A DNA stretch of 64,000 nucleotides from Eudorina sp. 2006-703-Eu-15 (Eukaryota; Chlorophyta; Chlorophyceae; Chlamydomonadales; Volvocaceae), in NCBI GenBank assembly GCA_003117195.1, contig BDSI01000019.1, forward strand, positions 1,116,001-1,180,000, in the 5' to 3' direction. Position numbers and translations under genes: made by a program. Shown one piece after another: positions 34,641-46,603 of this stretch. The first letter of the stretch is position 1. Every line of letters begins with the position of its first letter. The notes beneath the pieces are model-generated. The model had not been told where the DNA came from. It ran no database searches and saw nothing but the letters and a program-made list of their open reading frames with translations.

Positions 34641-37600
34641 ATGGATTTAGCGATCAACCCGCCCGACCCAGACCAGTGACCAACACTGACCAGTAATCCA
34701 GTGATTGCTTCAGACAGTAGGATTTAAGGGTTTCAGGTTGGCAGCAGTCTCCCGGTACGGCGTCCTATTCGGCATGGGATCATACTGTGCGTGGCATCCC
34801 AGCACACGTCAACAACCCTAGAGGAACCCTAGCGCCCCGGAGGCGTTACAGCGGCTGCCGGCGTGCCGCGGGGCCGTCGCCGCCGCTCACCTCCACGGGC
34901 ATGATCGGGAAGTCCTCGGGCCGCACGATGTGGGTCACGCCGAACGAGTACCACACCACGGGGTCGGCGTCCTCCAGGGAGGCGTCCTGCGGGGGCGGGG
35001 TTAGGAGAGGGGGGGGGGCGGGTTGCGGGGGCGGGGGTAGGAGGGGATTGCGGTAGGAGGTTGGTGCGAGGGGTTTGTTGTGTGCGCGTGTTTAGCGAGT
35101 AACCCACCCGTGTGCGCGTGTTTAGCGAGTGACCCGCCCGAACCACCCAGGCGCATGACACGTGTGTGCGTGGAGTGTGGGCGGTGTGTGGGTCGCTGGC
35201 CTGGCCCCCGGCGACTCTTGGCCTTCCTGTTGGCGACTCTCTGGCTTCCGTGTCCGAGCATCGTCCTCGACGGCATCACGTGTTCCTCCCTGGAGTGGTG
35301 CATCAGGGTCACATATCCCAAAGCCGCTTTGGGGTCCGCCCGGGAACGTGTTTGGGTTGGCGTTGGCGTCTGTCAAGCGGGCCCGTCCCGCCGCCGCTCC
35401 CAACCCGTCCCCGGCCCCGGCCTCCGCACCTCTCTGGTCCACACCGCCAGGCCCGTGCACTCCTTGGCTCCGAAAACGTAGTCGCCGGCGGGCCAGTTCT
35501 GAAGGGCGCGAGGGCACCCCAGGGTGGGGTGGGGTGGGATGGGATGGGAGGGCGGAGAGCGCGCAGGTCCAACACGGCGTGTTGTTTAATGGGGCGGATC
35601 CGCGGGTTTGAAACTTTGAATGGGTGGGGGTTAAATGGAGGGGTGGGCTCGCTGCAGGGGTAAAGGCGATGGTTGGCTCGTGTACACCGGTCCTACGCTG
35701 CTCGGCTCTCCACGCCCCGGGCCGAGACAGGTAGGGGCCGGGGCCCTCGGGCGCCCCGCGCCTCCCCCCTGGTCGACAAACGGACGCGTAACCCTTCGTC
35801 TTCCTCGTCTTCCGGCACACGAAGGGCCATATCGGGACGCTCTGCTGGCAACTGCTTCCGCCTCGCTGAACCCACCATCTCTTTCTCTCTCTTACCTCCA
35901 AAACCGCAGCCATCGCGGGCTGGCACCGGCGTGGCCCCCCCCAAGCACCCCAACCCCCCGCGTGTGTCGGGCCCGGCCTGGCCCCCTGGCCCACTGGGCC
36001 CCTGGCCCACTGGCCCCCTGGCCCACTGGCCCACTGGCCCACCCCCCGCCCCGCTCCGCCCCCGCCCTGCCGTCCCGCCCTGCCTGCTTGTCGTTGTGCG
36101 GCGTGACCCAGAGCTGCTTGGTGGCGAAGTGTCCCTTGCGGGCGATCAAGGAGCCGGGCTGGGCAGCCAGGGGCGGGTGCGCGGCGGGCACCAGCTTGTA
36201 CGACACCGGGGTGCGTGTGACGGGGTTGATCACCTGAAGGAAGGGGGCGGGGGGAGGGGGGGTTAACTTCTGCTGACGCACGAATTGCCATTCGAGTGTT
36301 ACATCCGCTGGGCGCCGGTATGCAGACCGGCGGCCCGAAATCGATCAACAGAGAGGAGAGAAAGAAAGTGTCAGCAGAACGGCACGCCACGCACGGGCGG
36401 GCGGGACGGGCGCAAGGCGAACAAAAAAACAAGATAACCTGAAACTACGATCTACCAGCTTAAGACAGCGGCCCTGAAAACGCGGGCCTTACCGATCCAC
36501 TGCGGTATCCCAGTGGTTCGGAGCCTTGCTACGCAAGTGAACACCGCTTAACTTCGCCAAGCGTGCATTAAATTAAAAAAAGAAATAAACCGGGGGAGGG
36601 GGTTTGAGAGAAAAACGCGCCCAGACGAAGCCAACTCTCGATGCCGACGAGGCTTGCAACAAATGTAACGGAATTCAAGGAGCAAGGTACTCAACATAGA
36701 CTCCTACTCCATCGAAACCCATCTCTCCCCCCCCGCCCCCGCCGTGCCCATCCCCATCCCCTTCCCATTGCCCTCCCACCTTGGGGTTGACAAACTTCCA
36801 GATGCGCCCCTTCTCCGGCGCGATGCACCGCTGGGCCTGATGTACGGACGTCAGCGGCGTCTCAACCGTCACGAATTCGTTGCCGTACGGGTTCGTCAGG
36901 CCGTCCCAGGGCGTCGTCTCGACATTGAGCTGCGAGTGAGTGACGTGACACGTTGAGGACAGGGCAGTACGACAGTTACCGTACTCTTGAGTAATGAGTA
37001 TGCAGGCAGCGCGCAGCGTGTTTTTTCTTTTCCGGCTGCAGGCTCCGGGCTCCTGCCTCCCGGTGTGTCTGGGCTCCCTTATTCGCGTCTAACCCCCGAG
37101 CTCAACCCCCCCCCCGGCGTACGGCACCCGTGGTGTAACCCCGCCCACAGGCACGGCAGGATAGCATGAGCATCCCCCCCACACACACGCCCCGCCCATA
37201 CACCCACACCCACACATCCCCACAAGCATGTTTGCACCTGGGTACGGTCGGGTGGATTTCGTTTCCAAGCACACACCCACACATCCACACATCCACACAT
37301 CCACACACACACACACACCTCCTTGACCACCAGCCCCTTGCCGCCCTCCTCGTCGTCGACTGCGGGGTCGAGTCGCGCGCAGAACATGTGCTGGTGGTGC
37401 TGCGCGTTGACGCCGTGGGGGCCCACCAGGGTGCCGTGGGTGGGCGCGTCGGGGTCCTCGCCTTGGGGGGGGAGGGGAGGGGAAGAGCAGGGGGGGGAGG
37501 GGAGGGGAAGAGCAGTGGGGCGAGGGGAAGAGCAGTGGGGGGAGGGGAAGAGCAGTGGGGGGAGAGGGGCCGGCGGACGGATTGCGCATTGCGGGCGGGG

Positions 37601-40600
37601 GTGTGTCCGTCCATCCGCAGAGCTGAGGCGGCGCGCTTCCTGAACGCACGACAGGAGCACCACTCCAGGGCGGGCCCCCTCCATCCGCTCCCCTCCCGCC
37701 CCTCCCCCTTCCCGCCTACCCGGCGACACCATATTGGTGGACAGCTCCCCGGTCAGTTTGATGTCCAGCCCCACTGCGCCGTCCATGTACAGGTACCAGT
37801 AGAAGGCGTACTCGTAGTTGACCACCGTCGCGATGTGGCTCACCACCAGACGTCGACCGCGGCGGCTCTCCGAGTGGCCCGTACGACTGCAGTACAGTAC
37901 GGCAGAACATTTGCGGTGATACACGAGCAGCGGGTGGGACGAGACTGGACGGAGGGGAGGGCGGGCCGCGGGCGCCGGAGACGGGGGGAGGAACAGGGGT
38001 GGGTGGATGGGTGCGCGAGTGGGCCCGGCGTTGAGCCGTGGCTGTCCATCTCACTCACCGACGGCTGCTGCGCCTTTCCCCCCAGTGCTGCCCGGAACAG
38101 GCGTGTCGGGGTTGTCGCTGTGGGTGGGCGTGACCCCGGCGTACCCACCGTATACGGTACGTCCGCTGTTTGCCAATCAGGGCAGCAATCCACGTCCCGG
38201 CCCCCTTTCTCACCCCCCCGCCAGCCCACACATGCACTCCCCACGGGGCTACCTGCCTACCTGTGAGCCCTCCACCCCCCCGCGGCGCCCCCAACCCCCG
38301 GCCCTCCCACCCCTCCCATCCCGCTCCCCCTCTCCCCCTCTCCCCCGGGTGCTCACTAGTCGACGTGTTTGTACAGCAGCCCCGTGTCCTCCTCGTGCAT
38401 GCAGATGGCCTTGGGCAGCGTCACGGGCTCGCCCCTGGGGAGGGAGGGTGAGGAGGGGGGAGGAGGAGGGTTTGGGGTAGGGGAGTAGGGTTTAGGGGAG
38501 GAGGAGGGGGGAGGAGGAGGGTTTGGGGTAGGGGAGTAGGGTTTAGGGGAGGAGGAGGAGGGGGGAGGGAGGACAGGCGGCCGCGTGTGGGTTCCGGAGG
38601 AGGGACCGTGCGGGTGGAGGCGGTGGGGATGGCAGTCTAGGAAAGTTGATAGACAGACATATTCAAACTGCGCCCGTGGAAGTGGGAGAGGGAGCGGGCA
38701 GAGCAGCCGTCGTCATGGCGCACGGGCAAGCGGGCAACGGAGATGAGGGTACGCGGCCCGATGGCTCCACACAACCTGCCAACCCTGAACAAAACTCTCT
38801 CTCTCTCACGTCCAAATGGGGGCCTGCAGCAGTGGCTCCCAAGTCCCGACACAGGGTTGGGTTTGTATCCCGCCGTACAGATCGTACAGCCCGTACACAG
38901 TTCTGTACTCACTTGCTGTTGGACAGCGTGGCGTCAAAGTAGTGGATGTGGCCCAGGCAGTCACAGCCCAAGGTCAGAGGGAAGGTGCAGTAGCCGAGAC
39001 CGTAGTCACCCACGTCGAAGGCGCACTTCCGTACGTACGGCTCCCTTGAAGGTACGGCAGAGCGAGGGACAGGTGGACCGCACATAGATGCGGCAGTACG
39101 CACGCAGGTCATACACACACACGGCGTCAGGGCGGTCCACAGGACCGTGTACGGCAAGTAACGACACGTTGTACGATGATGGGCGCGCAGTGGTGGTTCT
39201 CGGTTGGTATTAACACATCAAACCAGCAGGAACTGATGTTGGCCCATGTCAACACGCATCTTCGGACACGTCACCACACACTGGGATCGGGCGGGCGGGC
39301 GGGTTGCACTTCTAAACACACACACACAGTATTCTCAGGCTCAGTTTTCTTTCACACACAGTGTACAGCGAATGCTCCCTTCCTAGGCGGCTGGGTGCAA
39401 GGGCCGCTGCGCATTCGAGCATATTGACTTTGGGGCCTGGGCTCCCCGAGACCTGCTGCCTCAGGGCACCGGGAGCCGTAGCGGGCCGCGGCCCCACGGC
39501 GGACAGCACGGCTGCCTGCCCTCGGGCACCTTGTCGCATACTCGCATGGGAGGCGCGGGTGCTGGCTGCTGGGTGGGGTTGCGTGAGGAGTGTGATGAAG
39601 CGCGGGGCATGGTGTCCAGAGTGGGGGTAATGGCGGCTGCTCTGGTCGTACCTGGGATCGGCGTACGGTACCGCCATCTCCACCAGGGACAGGCGGTGCA
39701 TCACCGGCCGGTCGCGACCCTCGCTCCGATACCGCAGATTGTGCAGTACGACGCCCTCCCTGGCGCACGGCAGGGCGGCGATCGCGGCAAGGTAGGCAGG
39801 CAAGCCGAGGGGTGCGGGAGATGCCGGAAGGGGAAGGGGGGGTTGGGGCAAAGCGGGCAACGCAGCGGCGGGGCCCGCGTCAGAGGCGAGGCGTGCTGGG
39901 CAGCAGGCAGAAAGCAAATGACTCTAGGGTTTAGAGGCTCAGTACAGTATGTACGACGGACGGAAGTGCCGTGGGGCCCCAACGATGGACAGACCGGCGC
40001 ACCAACCCGGCCGGCTCGGCGCCCTCCTCGTCCCCCGGATGTCGATCATGTCACCGAATTGGTGGTGGTTACGGTAGTTAGTTGTCTGGGCGGTCGCCGT
40101 CGCCCCCCTCCCCCCGGGAGTGCTCAGCCCCCTCGGGGCCATGTCGGTGCGCCCGAGTGGCGGGTGGCTGCAAGGGCAGTGACTCCGTGTCCTACCCCAC
40201 ATCCTCGCTTGCGTGTTCCTTGCTTGCTTGCTGGCTGGCTGGCTTTCATGCGGCCGGATGCGCGGCCGTGTTACCTGTAGTTGAAGCCCAGTCGGAATGT
40301 CCAGTTGTGCCACCTGACCAGGTTGCCCTCCACCGTGAAGCTGGGGCCCTGGGGCGGCCGGGGCAGGGGCAGGGGGGCCAAGGGCAGGGAGCAGGGAGGA
40401 GGCCAGGGAGGAGGCCAGGGAGGAGGGCAGGGTGATACGGTACGGCGATTCAATCGTAGCCATGCCCTCCCGCCCTTCCCCCCCTTTCCGCGGCAACGAG
40501 GTTCCCAAACTGCAGACCCATACTCCCGCAGGTTCAGCAAACCCACCGACCCACCGACCCACCGTCCCACGGGCCTACAGCCCCACCGACCCACCGACCC

Positions 40601-43345
40601 ACCGTCCCACGGGCCTACAGCCCCACCGACCCACCGACCCACCGTCCCACGGGCCTACAGCCCCACCGACCCACCTGCGGCTGGATGATGTTGAGCGGCT
40701 TCAAGTCGGTCCGGACCTCCGTCTGAAGCGCCCTGTGTCCAAACAGGCATGCAGGCAGACACACAGACCGCACATGGGCGCACCCCGCGCACACCCCGCG
40801 CGCCCAGCAACGGGTGAGGGGGCTAGGCTAGGGGGCGACCTCCGATGCTCTTGTCCGGTGGCGGACCGGCACCTGACCGGGCCCCTTCAGGAGTGACATG
40901 GAACCCGTGTGAAAGGTCACGGACAGATCAGGCACGTTAGTGAGATGTGCACATCCCACATCCCACATCCCACATCCCACAGTAAAGCGCATCCTCATCT
41001 GCCTCCCTCCCGGGCCCCCGCCCCAAACAATTTCCCCCCATCCAGGACCGTGAAGCGTGAACCCGCTGTCTGCTTCCCCGGCTGCCTTCCGGCTCCCTCC
41101 CCGTCCCCTCTCCGCCGCCAACAAACCCACGTGTGGTAGTTGTTGTTCTCTCGATTCCACTCCACCACGGGGCCCTTGTACGGCAGATCAATCCGTATGA
41201 CACTGCGGCTGTCCATGCTCACGATGGGCACCAGATCCAGTGGGTGCGCGTAGGCGTTGTCTTCAGGGCTGCAGCATTGGTAGGAAGCACCAGCAGCACC
41301 AGCACCAGCACCAGCAGCACAAGCAGTACCAGCAGCAAGGTGTAAAATAAATGAGCGCAAAAGCAGTAACAGCAGCCTCAGTGGCAACAGCACGGTGATA
41401 AGCGGGTCGGAACAACACATCGAAGCAGCTGTCTGAACACTGGACGTGCCCAATGACACAACTACCTATACACGAGACCGACGCCACTACTATTAAATAA
41501 TTAATATGCGGACACAGAGCGGCGAATGTTACGTCAAGGGTTTCAGGGCCAGAACAGCTCTCTGCGGGTCGAGAGCCCAACAAACAAACGAATGCTCCGA
41601 AACCCCGCCTGCGTGCGCTGCAGTCCGCTTACCATGTCTTGACATACATGAAGCACTGGATGGCCCTCTCAGCCACCGGGCTGGCGTGGATGGACCAGGG
41701 GTCGCAGCACACCAGCGACAGGTCCGTAATTCCGTACCTGTCGTACAATTGTTTCGTACACGTAGCGCGATGAGTTACGTCATAGAGTTGTGAGCAACGA
41801 AGCTGCGCGCGCAAACGCAACTTTGCGGGATTGCTGGGTTGCGCGCCAAAATTGGGTCAGAGGCGGCCTTATTACTATGGACCAGAGGCCTTGTGCCGTT
41901 TTGCGTGTGCCACGATCGCAAATAAGTCAAGAATACGGTAGGGCACACGAAACGCGGGCTGCGCGGATGTCTCTAGGGCTGCTGGAGGTCATCCTGGTTG
42001 ACGAGAGAGCTACAGCAGCAGCACAGCAGGGTTGAGGCCACCAGGAGGCATCGCCGCCCACCGGTACGTGCCCGCCCCCCGAGCGAGCGCCCCCTGTCGT
42101 AAACAGCCGCCCTGCGCACTCCCCGGCTTCCCACACCTGTCCCTCAGCAGCTCAACGACCCGCGGGTCGGCCTTGGCGATCTCCTCGGCCTCGAAGCAGT
42201 CATCGGGACTGGCCAGGGCGTTGACGCCCTCCACCTGCATGTACGGCATGTACGGCATGTCGGGGTGAAACTATGAAACTATCACGACCGATAAAACTAT
42301 CACGACCGACAAAACTATTACGACCGATAAAACTACCGCCGGGTTCAGCAACCTCGGGTTGCACAAACGCCATCGTGGCAGGCCGGCTGTTCGCCGCCTA
42401 GTCCATCAGGTTGTCAGTCGTATTTCCCTGATAGATCTATCTATCGGTCGGTCGCTGGGCCCCGCGCTGCCGTTGGGCCGCACCTTCTCCCAGGATGCCA
42501 CCAGAGCGGCGGAGGCCCCTTGACCCGCCTGCAGCTCAGCCAGTAGGACGACAAGGGCAAGCAGGCGAGCAGCCAGTCGAATGATGCGGCTTCGGTGGCT
42601 AGCGTCCACGACATATGCAGAGCGTCCACCTAACAACGTAACACAGTACATTGTTGATAACGTTATTACACACAACAGACCTGGAATTAAGAGCGCCAGA
42701 ATCCGCAAATCTGCATTCTAGAACCCGCCCGTAACACGTGCTGGTCCTTGCCCCAGCTTTGAAGGCCCAAGGCCGAAGCCCCCCCCAAATCCCACAGGTA
42801 GGCCCAACGCGCACGCGCCCCACAGCAGGGGCCCACAGCAACTCTAAGCCCTTGACTAGCCAGACCTGACTAACCTGAAGCTCAACCAGCGCTTCCACCA
42901 CACCCGCAAGGCCTGGAAGCTGCAAGATGCAGAAGGCGCGGCGCGGCAGCGCCCTTTTGGAGGCGCCGCTGTCGTAGGCCAGCAAGTGCGCCTTGGGGGG
43001 CTCCTGCGCACAGGTGTGGAGTGGGCAGTGCGAAGGGAATGAGGAGGTGAAGATCCAAAGTGCGATTCGCAGTGAGGCGTCGGATGTGACGCTCCGCGGC
43101 CCGTGTTGGGGCAACGCAATCGTGAAGCCGAGTGTCTTCTACCTGCAAGGATACGACGTTGAAGCGAAGCGCCTCGATCCCATGCTGCTTCGCATAAGCA
43201 CGACAAGCTTCTGCAGCTTGACGAATCTCATCTGGGCTCAGCGGGTCCAGCGGGTGTCCTGCGGAAGGTGAGGCTCGGCATCGTCAAGGGTTTCCCAAGC
43301 ATCCCTGTGAGAGATTCTGCTCTATCCACCTGTGATTCCAGTCAT
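34389..43345 (-). CDS. Copper-containing primary amine oxidase (TPQ-type)
   Basis: Oxidises primary amines to aldehydes with release of ammonia and hydrogen peroxide. Eighteen minus-strand exons, all in phase, give 654 residues: 43330-43345, 43143-43258, 42875-43003, 42137-42234, 41633-41737, 41131-41268, 40675-40732, 40275-40348, 39652-39759, 38913-39044, 38357-38434, 37720-37886, 37319-37461, 36780-36929, 36084-36233, 35430-35498, 34891-34986 and 34389-34526. The cofactor Tyr is 375 in VVNYEYAFYWYL; copper ligands are His429 and His431 in HHQHMF and His596 in FGVTHIVRPEDF; the catalytic Asp is 291 in FDVGDYGLG. The N-terminus MTGITGHPLDPLSPDEI is assembled across a 16-nt first exon. No signal peptide and no SKL-type peroxisomal tail (ends CCGAK), so probably cytosolic. 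One intron, after 36084, appears to start with GC. Length and all active-site residues fit a working enzyme. Confidence 0.93.
34549..34670 (+). repeat. (TG)n tract flanked by TTTAGCAAAGAAACCCGCC and TTTAGCGATCAACCCGCCCG
   Basis: In the last intron of the amine oxidase gene. CG and then TG dinucleotides run at about 34570-34637 between two copies of the TTTAG-n-AACCCGCC block. Confidence 0.7.
35083..35145 (+). repeat. Two tandem GTGTTTAGCGAGT-ACCCGCCCG units
   Basis: GTGCGCGTGTTTAGCGAGTA and GTGCGCGTGTTTAGCGAGTG, each followed by ACCC(A/G)CCCG. Same block as at 34549 and 55425. Lies in an amine oxidase intron. Confidence 0.7.
38461..38562. repeat. 51-bp tandem duplication, G-rich, with GGGTTTAGGGG
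   Basis: Two nearly identical 51-base units of GGGTTTGGGGTAGGGGAGTA and GGGTTTAGGGGAGGAGG. In an amine oxidase intron. Resembles, but is too short to be, interstitial telomeric repeat. Confidence 0.75.
40541..40674. repeat. 40-bp tandem repeat, three copies, at an amine oxidase donor site
   Basis: GGGCCTACAG recurs at 40571, 40611 and 40651, giving an exact 40-base period. On the minus strand the array starts immediately after exon 40675-40732, so the donor GTGGGT is part of the repeat sequence. Confidence 0.85.
42235..42346. repeat. 18-bp and 10-bp tandem repeats before an amine oxidase acceptor
   Basis: AAAACTATCACGACCGA-type units of 18 bases begin near 42275, 42293, 42311 and 42329. Next to the exon at 42137-42234 the minus strand reads ATGCCGTACATGCCGTACA and then TGCAG, whose AG is the splice acceptor. 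Confidence 0.75.
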
Positions 43346-44074
43346 TTTGTTTGCAATAGGTTATCGCAAAGAGTGGTATTTGATGGCTGACTCCGCGTCA
43401 GGGACAGTGGAGAACGTGTTCGACTGCTTGCTTGGACGAACGAATCCGTCACGTGCAAACAATAGCAAATACGGTAATCAGTGCTGAACTTGGCTTGCGC
43501 GTCCAGATACAATGAAACAACGCAGGTTGTGGTAGACTCAAGCGTTAGGGTTGTCTTGAATCTCTTGAGATTGCTAGTTCACGGCGTTCATGTGACCCAC
43601 AGCGGTGGCCCCGAAATTGACAAGGATATTGGATTCGGTGCAACTTACAGCATGAAGGAATGCTTCGATTAGCATTTCTTGACCTCAAGTACTATGGTGC
43701 TGTGTTGTACTTTGATTTCATGCGGAACGCAGCACTTGTCATCGTTCGTACGAGCATCAGAGAGCACGCTTCGCCATGTGCGCCATGCTGGGCGACAGCA
43801 AGATTTATGAAAAGGCGCTGATTCATAAATGTGACAGCGAAAGGCAGCGGACCCTACAAGGGATAGTCGCTTACTGCGGTGCCTACCAGGAGCGACCCCA
43901 CCCCTCCCCACCTTAGCCCCGCCGGCACAGCTATGGCTCTGCGCCGGCAATATTCCCGCACCACAACCCCGCGGAAAAGCAAGAGGTACCGAACGACCAT
44001 GTTTTGGTTACCCAAGCACGCAGGTTCACCCAGGTAGTGTCTGGGGTTGTTTCAGAAATCTGAGCGTTTCCCTC

Positions 44075-44185
44075 CATTCCAGCAGTAGTAAGGCAGCGGC
44101 CACGGATCGGGGGTTCAGGGCGCGCCTTGGCCGAGGCGCGCCCTGACCACCGATCCGTGGCCGATACCTAACTCCCCCTGGAATG
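44075..44185. repeat. 111-nt hairpin with three nested arms
   Basis: CATTCCAG (44075-44082) pairs with CTGGAATG (44178-44185); GGCCACGGATCGG (44098-44110) with CCGATCCGTGGCC (44150-44162); CAGGGCGCGCCT (44116-44127) with AGGCGCGCCCTG (44134-44145). The loop is TGGCCG. Small internal bulges separate the perfect arms. Confidence 0.75.
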
Positions 44186-44276
44186 AACCTCGCGAAGGGG
44201 TACAGTACGCCTCGGTACACCATTTCGCGCCAATGGCACTCAACGGCAGTCACATGCCGCAGTGGTCGCAGATATG

Positions 44277-44301
44277 AATGAATGGATGAACGTTACGGAG
44301 T
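44277..44301 (-). mobile_element. Tail-like remnant of LINE family B
   Basis: GAATGAATGGATGAACGTTAC, the reverse complement of the GTAACGTTC plus CATT tail, but without the core that follows in full copies. May be a small remnant. Confidence 0.4.
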
Positions 44302-44356
44302 GTTGTCAAACGTCACATGTCTTCAAAGTGTCTTCAACCTACAAACGGCGCGATAC

Positions 44357-44465
44357 CTCTGCTGAAATGAATGAATGAACGTTACAGCGGACCCCAAAGG
44401 GATCAACGGTGTCATACCAGGGCAAGCCCCAGCAGGCCCCACCGACAAGCCGGCAAGACACCTGC
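44357..44465 (-). mobile_element. LINE family B 3' end fragment, antisense
   Basis: Very close to 2812-2920: GAATGAATGAACGTTACAGC, then GGACCCCAAAGGGATCAACGG, continuing through CCCACCGACAAGCCGGCAAG. The nearness of the match suggests a fairly recent insertion. Confidence 0.75.
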
Positions 44466-44633
44466 TGAAATGAAGGTGCCGTGCGTACGACATTTCAATT
44501 GCGTCGTGCAAAGAAGCCACGTGGCAACGGGATGATAGGGCGGGGCCCAGGGCCTGAGCAGACGTGCAGGGATATCACCTGCAGGTTTATTTCAGGTTCC
44601 GGCTGGACTTGAACGCAAGCAGATGCGCACGGA

Positions 44634-44740
44634 TGCGCACAGCGGGGCAACACTATGGGTGGGGTTATGGCCCTCGGTGTTTTTATCCGCGGCGTTGAAT
44701 TGTGAAGGTGTCTTGCCGCCTTATCGGTGAGGCCGCTGCA
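44634..44740 (+). mobile_element. LINE family B internal 3' segment, sense orientation
   Basis: Reads TTTTTATCCGCGGCGTTGAA, then GGTGTCTTGCCGCCTTATCG, the reverse complement of the inner part of 2812-2960. The terminal core and tail are missing. Opposite in orientation to its neighbour at 44357. Confidence 0.6.
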
Positions 44741-45685
44741 TCCACTGCAAAAGGGATAGGCACAGGATAGGCACAGCAGCATAGTTGTCGGCCGGCTAGA
44801 TCGCACAATTGACAACGAACTACAGCCATTCCTGCATCCTCATCGGGGGCGGCGCCCAGCATGTACTGGTGACCCATCGCCGGTAGGGCGGCCGCGTTAC
44901 GGCCGTGAAGATCATTTAATTGGCAAGTCATCCATTCTTCGCGCGCTGCTGGTCGGCACAGCTGTTTGAGGTTGTGACGGGCTTTGGGTCGGACATCCCG
45001 CCATCCCGGAGGCGTTCGGGTCGGGCATCCCGCCATCCCGCAGGCGCCGCTCGTCCCGACAGCGGGTTCCCTGTAGTTCGCTGGCAGGGCGCACGCGGGC
45101 GGACCTGCAGGCCGGGCGGGTTTGCAAGCCGGGTGTGTTCGCTCTTAGCTGGCGGGGAGGGTTACGTTAGCTGGCAGGGCGGATTCACAGTCAGGCTTGG
45201 CAAGGCCCGTCGTGAAGACGATCACCGGCGGGGCGGTGTCAGCGAGGCACCCCCGGGGTTGTGTTTAGCGGCTGCTGGGGGACCGCCCACGCTGATCCCT
45301 GGGTGACTCTTAAGTCATCACAGGTCGCTTGGCGTGTCTTGCGCTGCTCGCCGGCAGTCCCCGGCGGTTCGCGCGCCAGGCAGAGAGGTTTCGCGCGGTT
45401 TCAGCGCAGCAGTGCTGTGGTGCTGCTTCGATTGGGATACGGGAGCTTGTTTCAACGTTCCTTTCGACATCTCCGCCGGTGATGCCATCTCGCACGGTTC
45501 TCATCGGTATACTTAAGGCGCGTGGCGTTGTCCTTACTACGCAGACTGCAACACGCAGTTCATTCAGAGGAAAACCAACAGCAGCGTCTCACAGGATGCC
45601 GTCGGTAGGTAGTTCGGTCTGTTTATTCCAGGTAGAAACTTCTCATAGGACAAGTAGGGGGTCGGCTTCAAGGAAGCCGGAAAAA

Positions 45686-46603
45686 GGGCGGGGCCCCCTA
45701 CAATCCGTACAGGCCGCTTGCTTGACAACGGAAACTCTGTTACAGTGCAAGAGTGTGACAGAGTGAAAGGGTGCCATTGAGGGTGTCGTTGACGTTGAAG
45801 GTGGATCGGCGTGCATAGATTCAGCAAGCTCAAGCAGGTAGGGTAGCCCCGAAACCAACCTGCAGTACGCGCCGCCAACGGCGGTCACCGCATCGGCATT
45901 ATCGTAACGCTAGACGCCTCTGCACTACCACATCCGTCTGTCAAGCAGATGATCACAAAGCAAGCTTGAAGTATTCGTGTTTTGCCGGGAAACTGTAGTT
46001 GTTTGATCCGTCGGCAAGCAAGCAGCCCTTCAGTTGCACGCCCGCAGCAGACGTGAACCTCTGAAGTTTGCCATCAATAGTTTCATAGCAAATATAAGGC
46101 AAAACAGGGTGCGAAAAAGCCGCGGTGAGACCCGGACTTCGGCCATCGGAACTGGAGAACTCGTTGGTACTCGGTACGCTATCCTTTTGCATCTTGAAAC
46201 TTTGATTCAATACATATTGTTGAATTGTATTCATCTGGCAAGACAGAAAGGCAAATCTTGATATTGGTGGCATCGAAACACCCGAACAGTATGGAAGTTC
46301 AATTTAGCACGCGCCGCCTGCTCCTAATCCAAGTATTCATCACGTGGCACCTGTTGAAACAAATATGAGCGCGAGAGGCGTTGGTGTAACGTTGACCCGG
46401 GTCCATGGAGACCGCGGAGCTTTACTTTGACCGTTTGTGCGCATACAATTTTGGTCAGCCAAACCAAGGATACCTTGCAATAGAGGATAATTAATATGAC
46501 AAACCTTGCGAATTAGTTTAGCGGATTATGACCTTTTTCCGTTAAGCACGGCGCACGCGGACAGGGGCAATCCTCGAACGCGCTTCGCGCTGGGGCCCCG
46601 CCC
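45686..46603. mobile_element. Candidate 918-bp element with 12-bp terminal inverted repeats
   Basis: GGGCGGGGCCCC at 45686-45697 and its exact reverse complement GGGGCCCCGCCC at 46592-46603, each flanked outside by AAAAA. This could be a non-autonomous DNA transposon with a 5-bp target duplication. A similar GGGCGGGGCCC string at 44537-44548 without a partner weakens the case, and no transposase is inside. Confidence 0.3.

Noticed and set aside
35240..35380. Extra amine oxidase exon with DANANPNTFPGGPQSG
   Set aside because: Exon 35430-35498 joins directly in phase to 34891-34986 as TRE-DASLEDADPVVWY, matching the family without it.
35122..36432. 436-codon minus-strand ORF
   Set aside because: Runs through amine oxidase introns and covers exons 35430-35498 and 36084-36233 in the wrong frame; explained by base composition.
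38461..38562. Interstitial telomere
   Set aside because: Only two GGGTTTAGGGG-like strings in a duplicated G-rich unit, not a run of TTTTAGGG.
40541..40674. CRISPR-like regular array
   Set aside because: Units are contiguous identical 40-mers with no unique spacers; an ordinary minisatellite in a eukaryotic intron.
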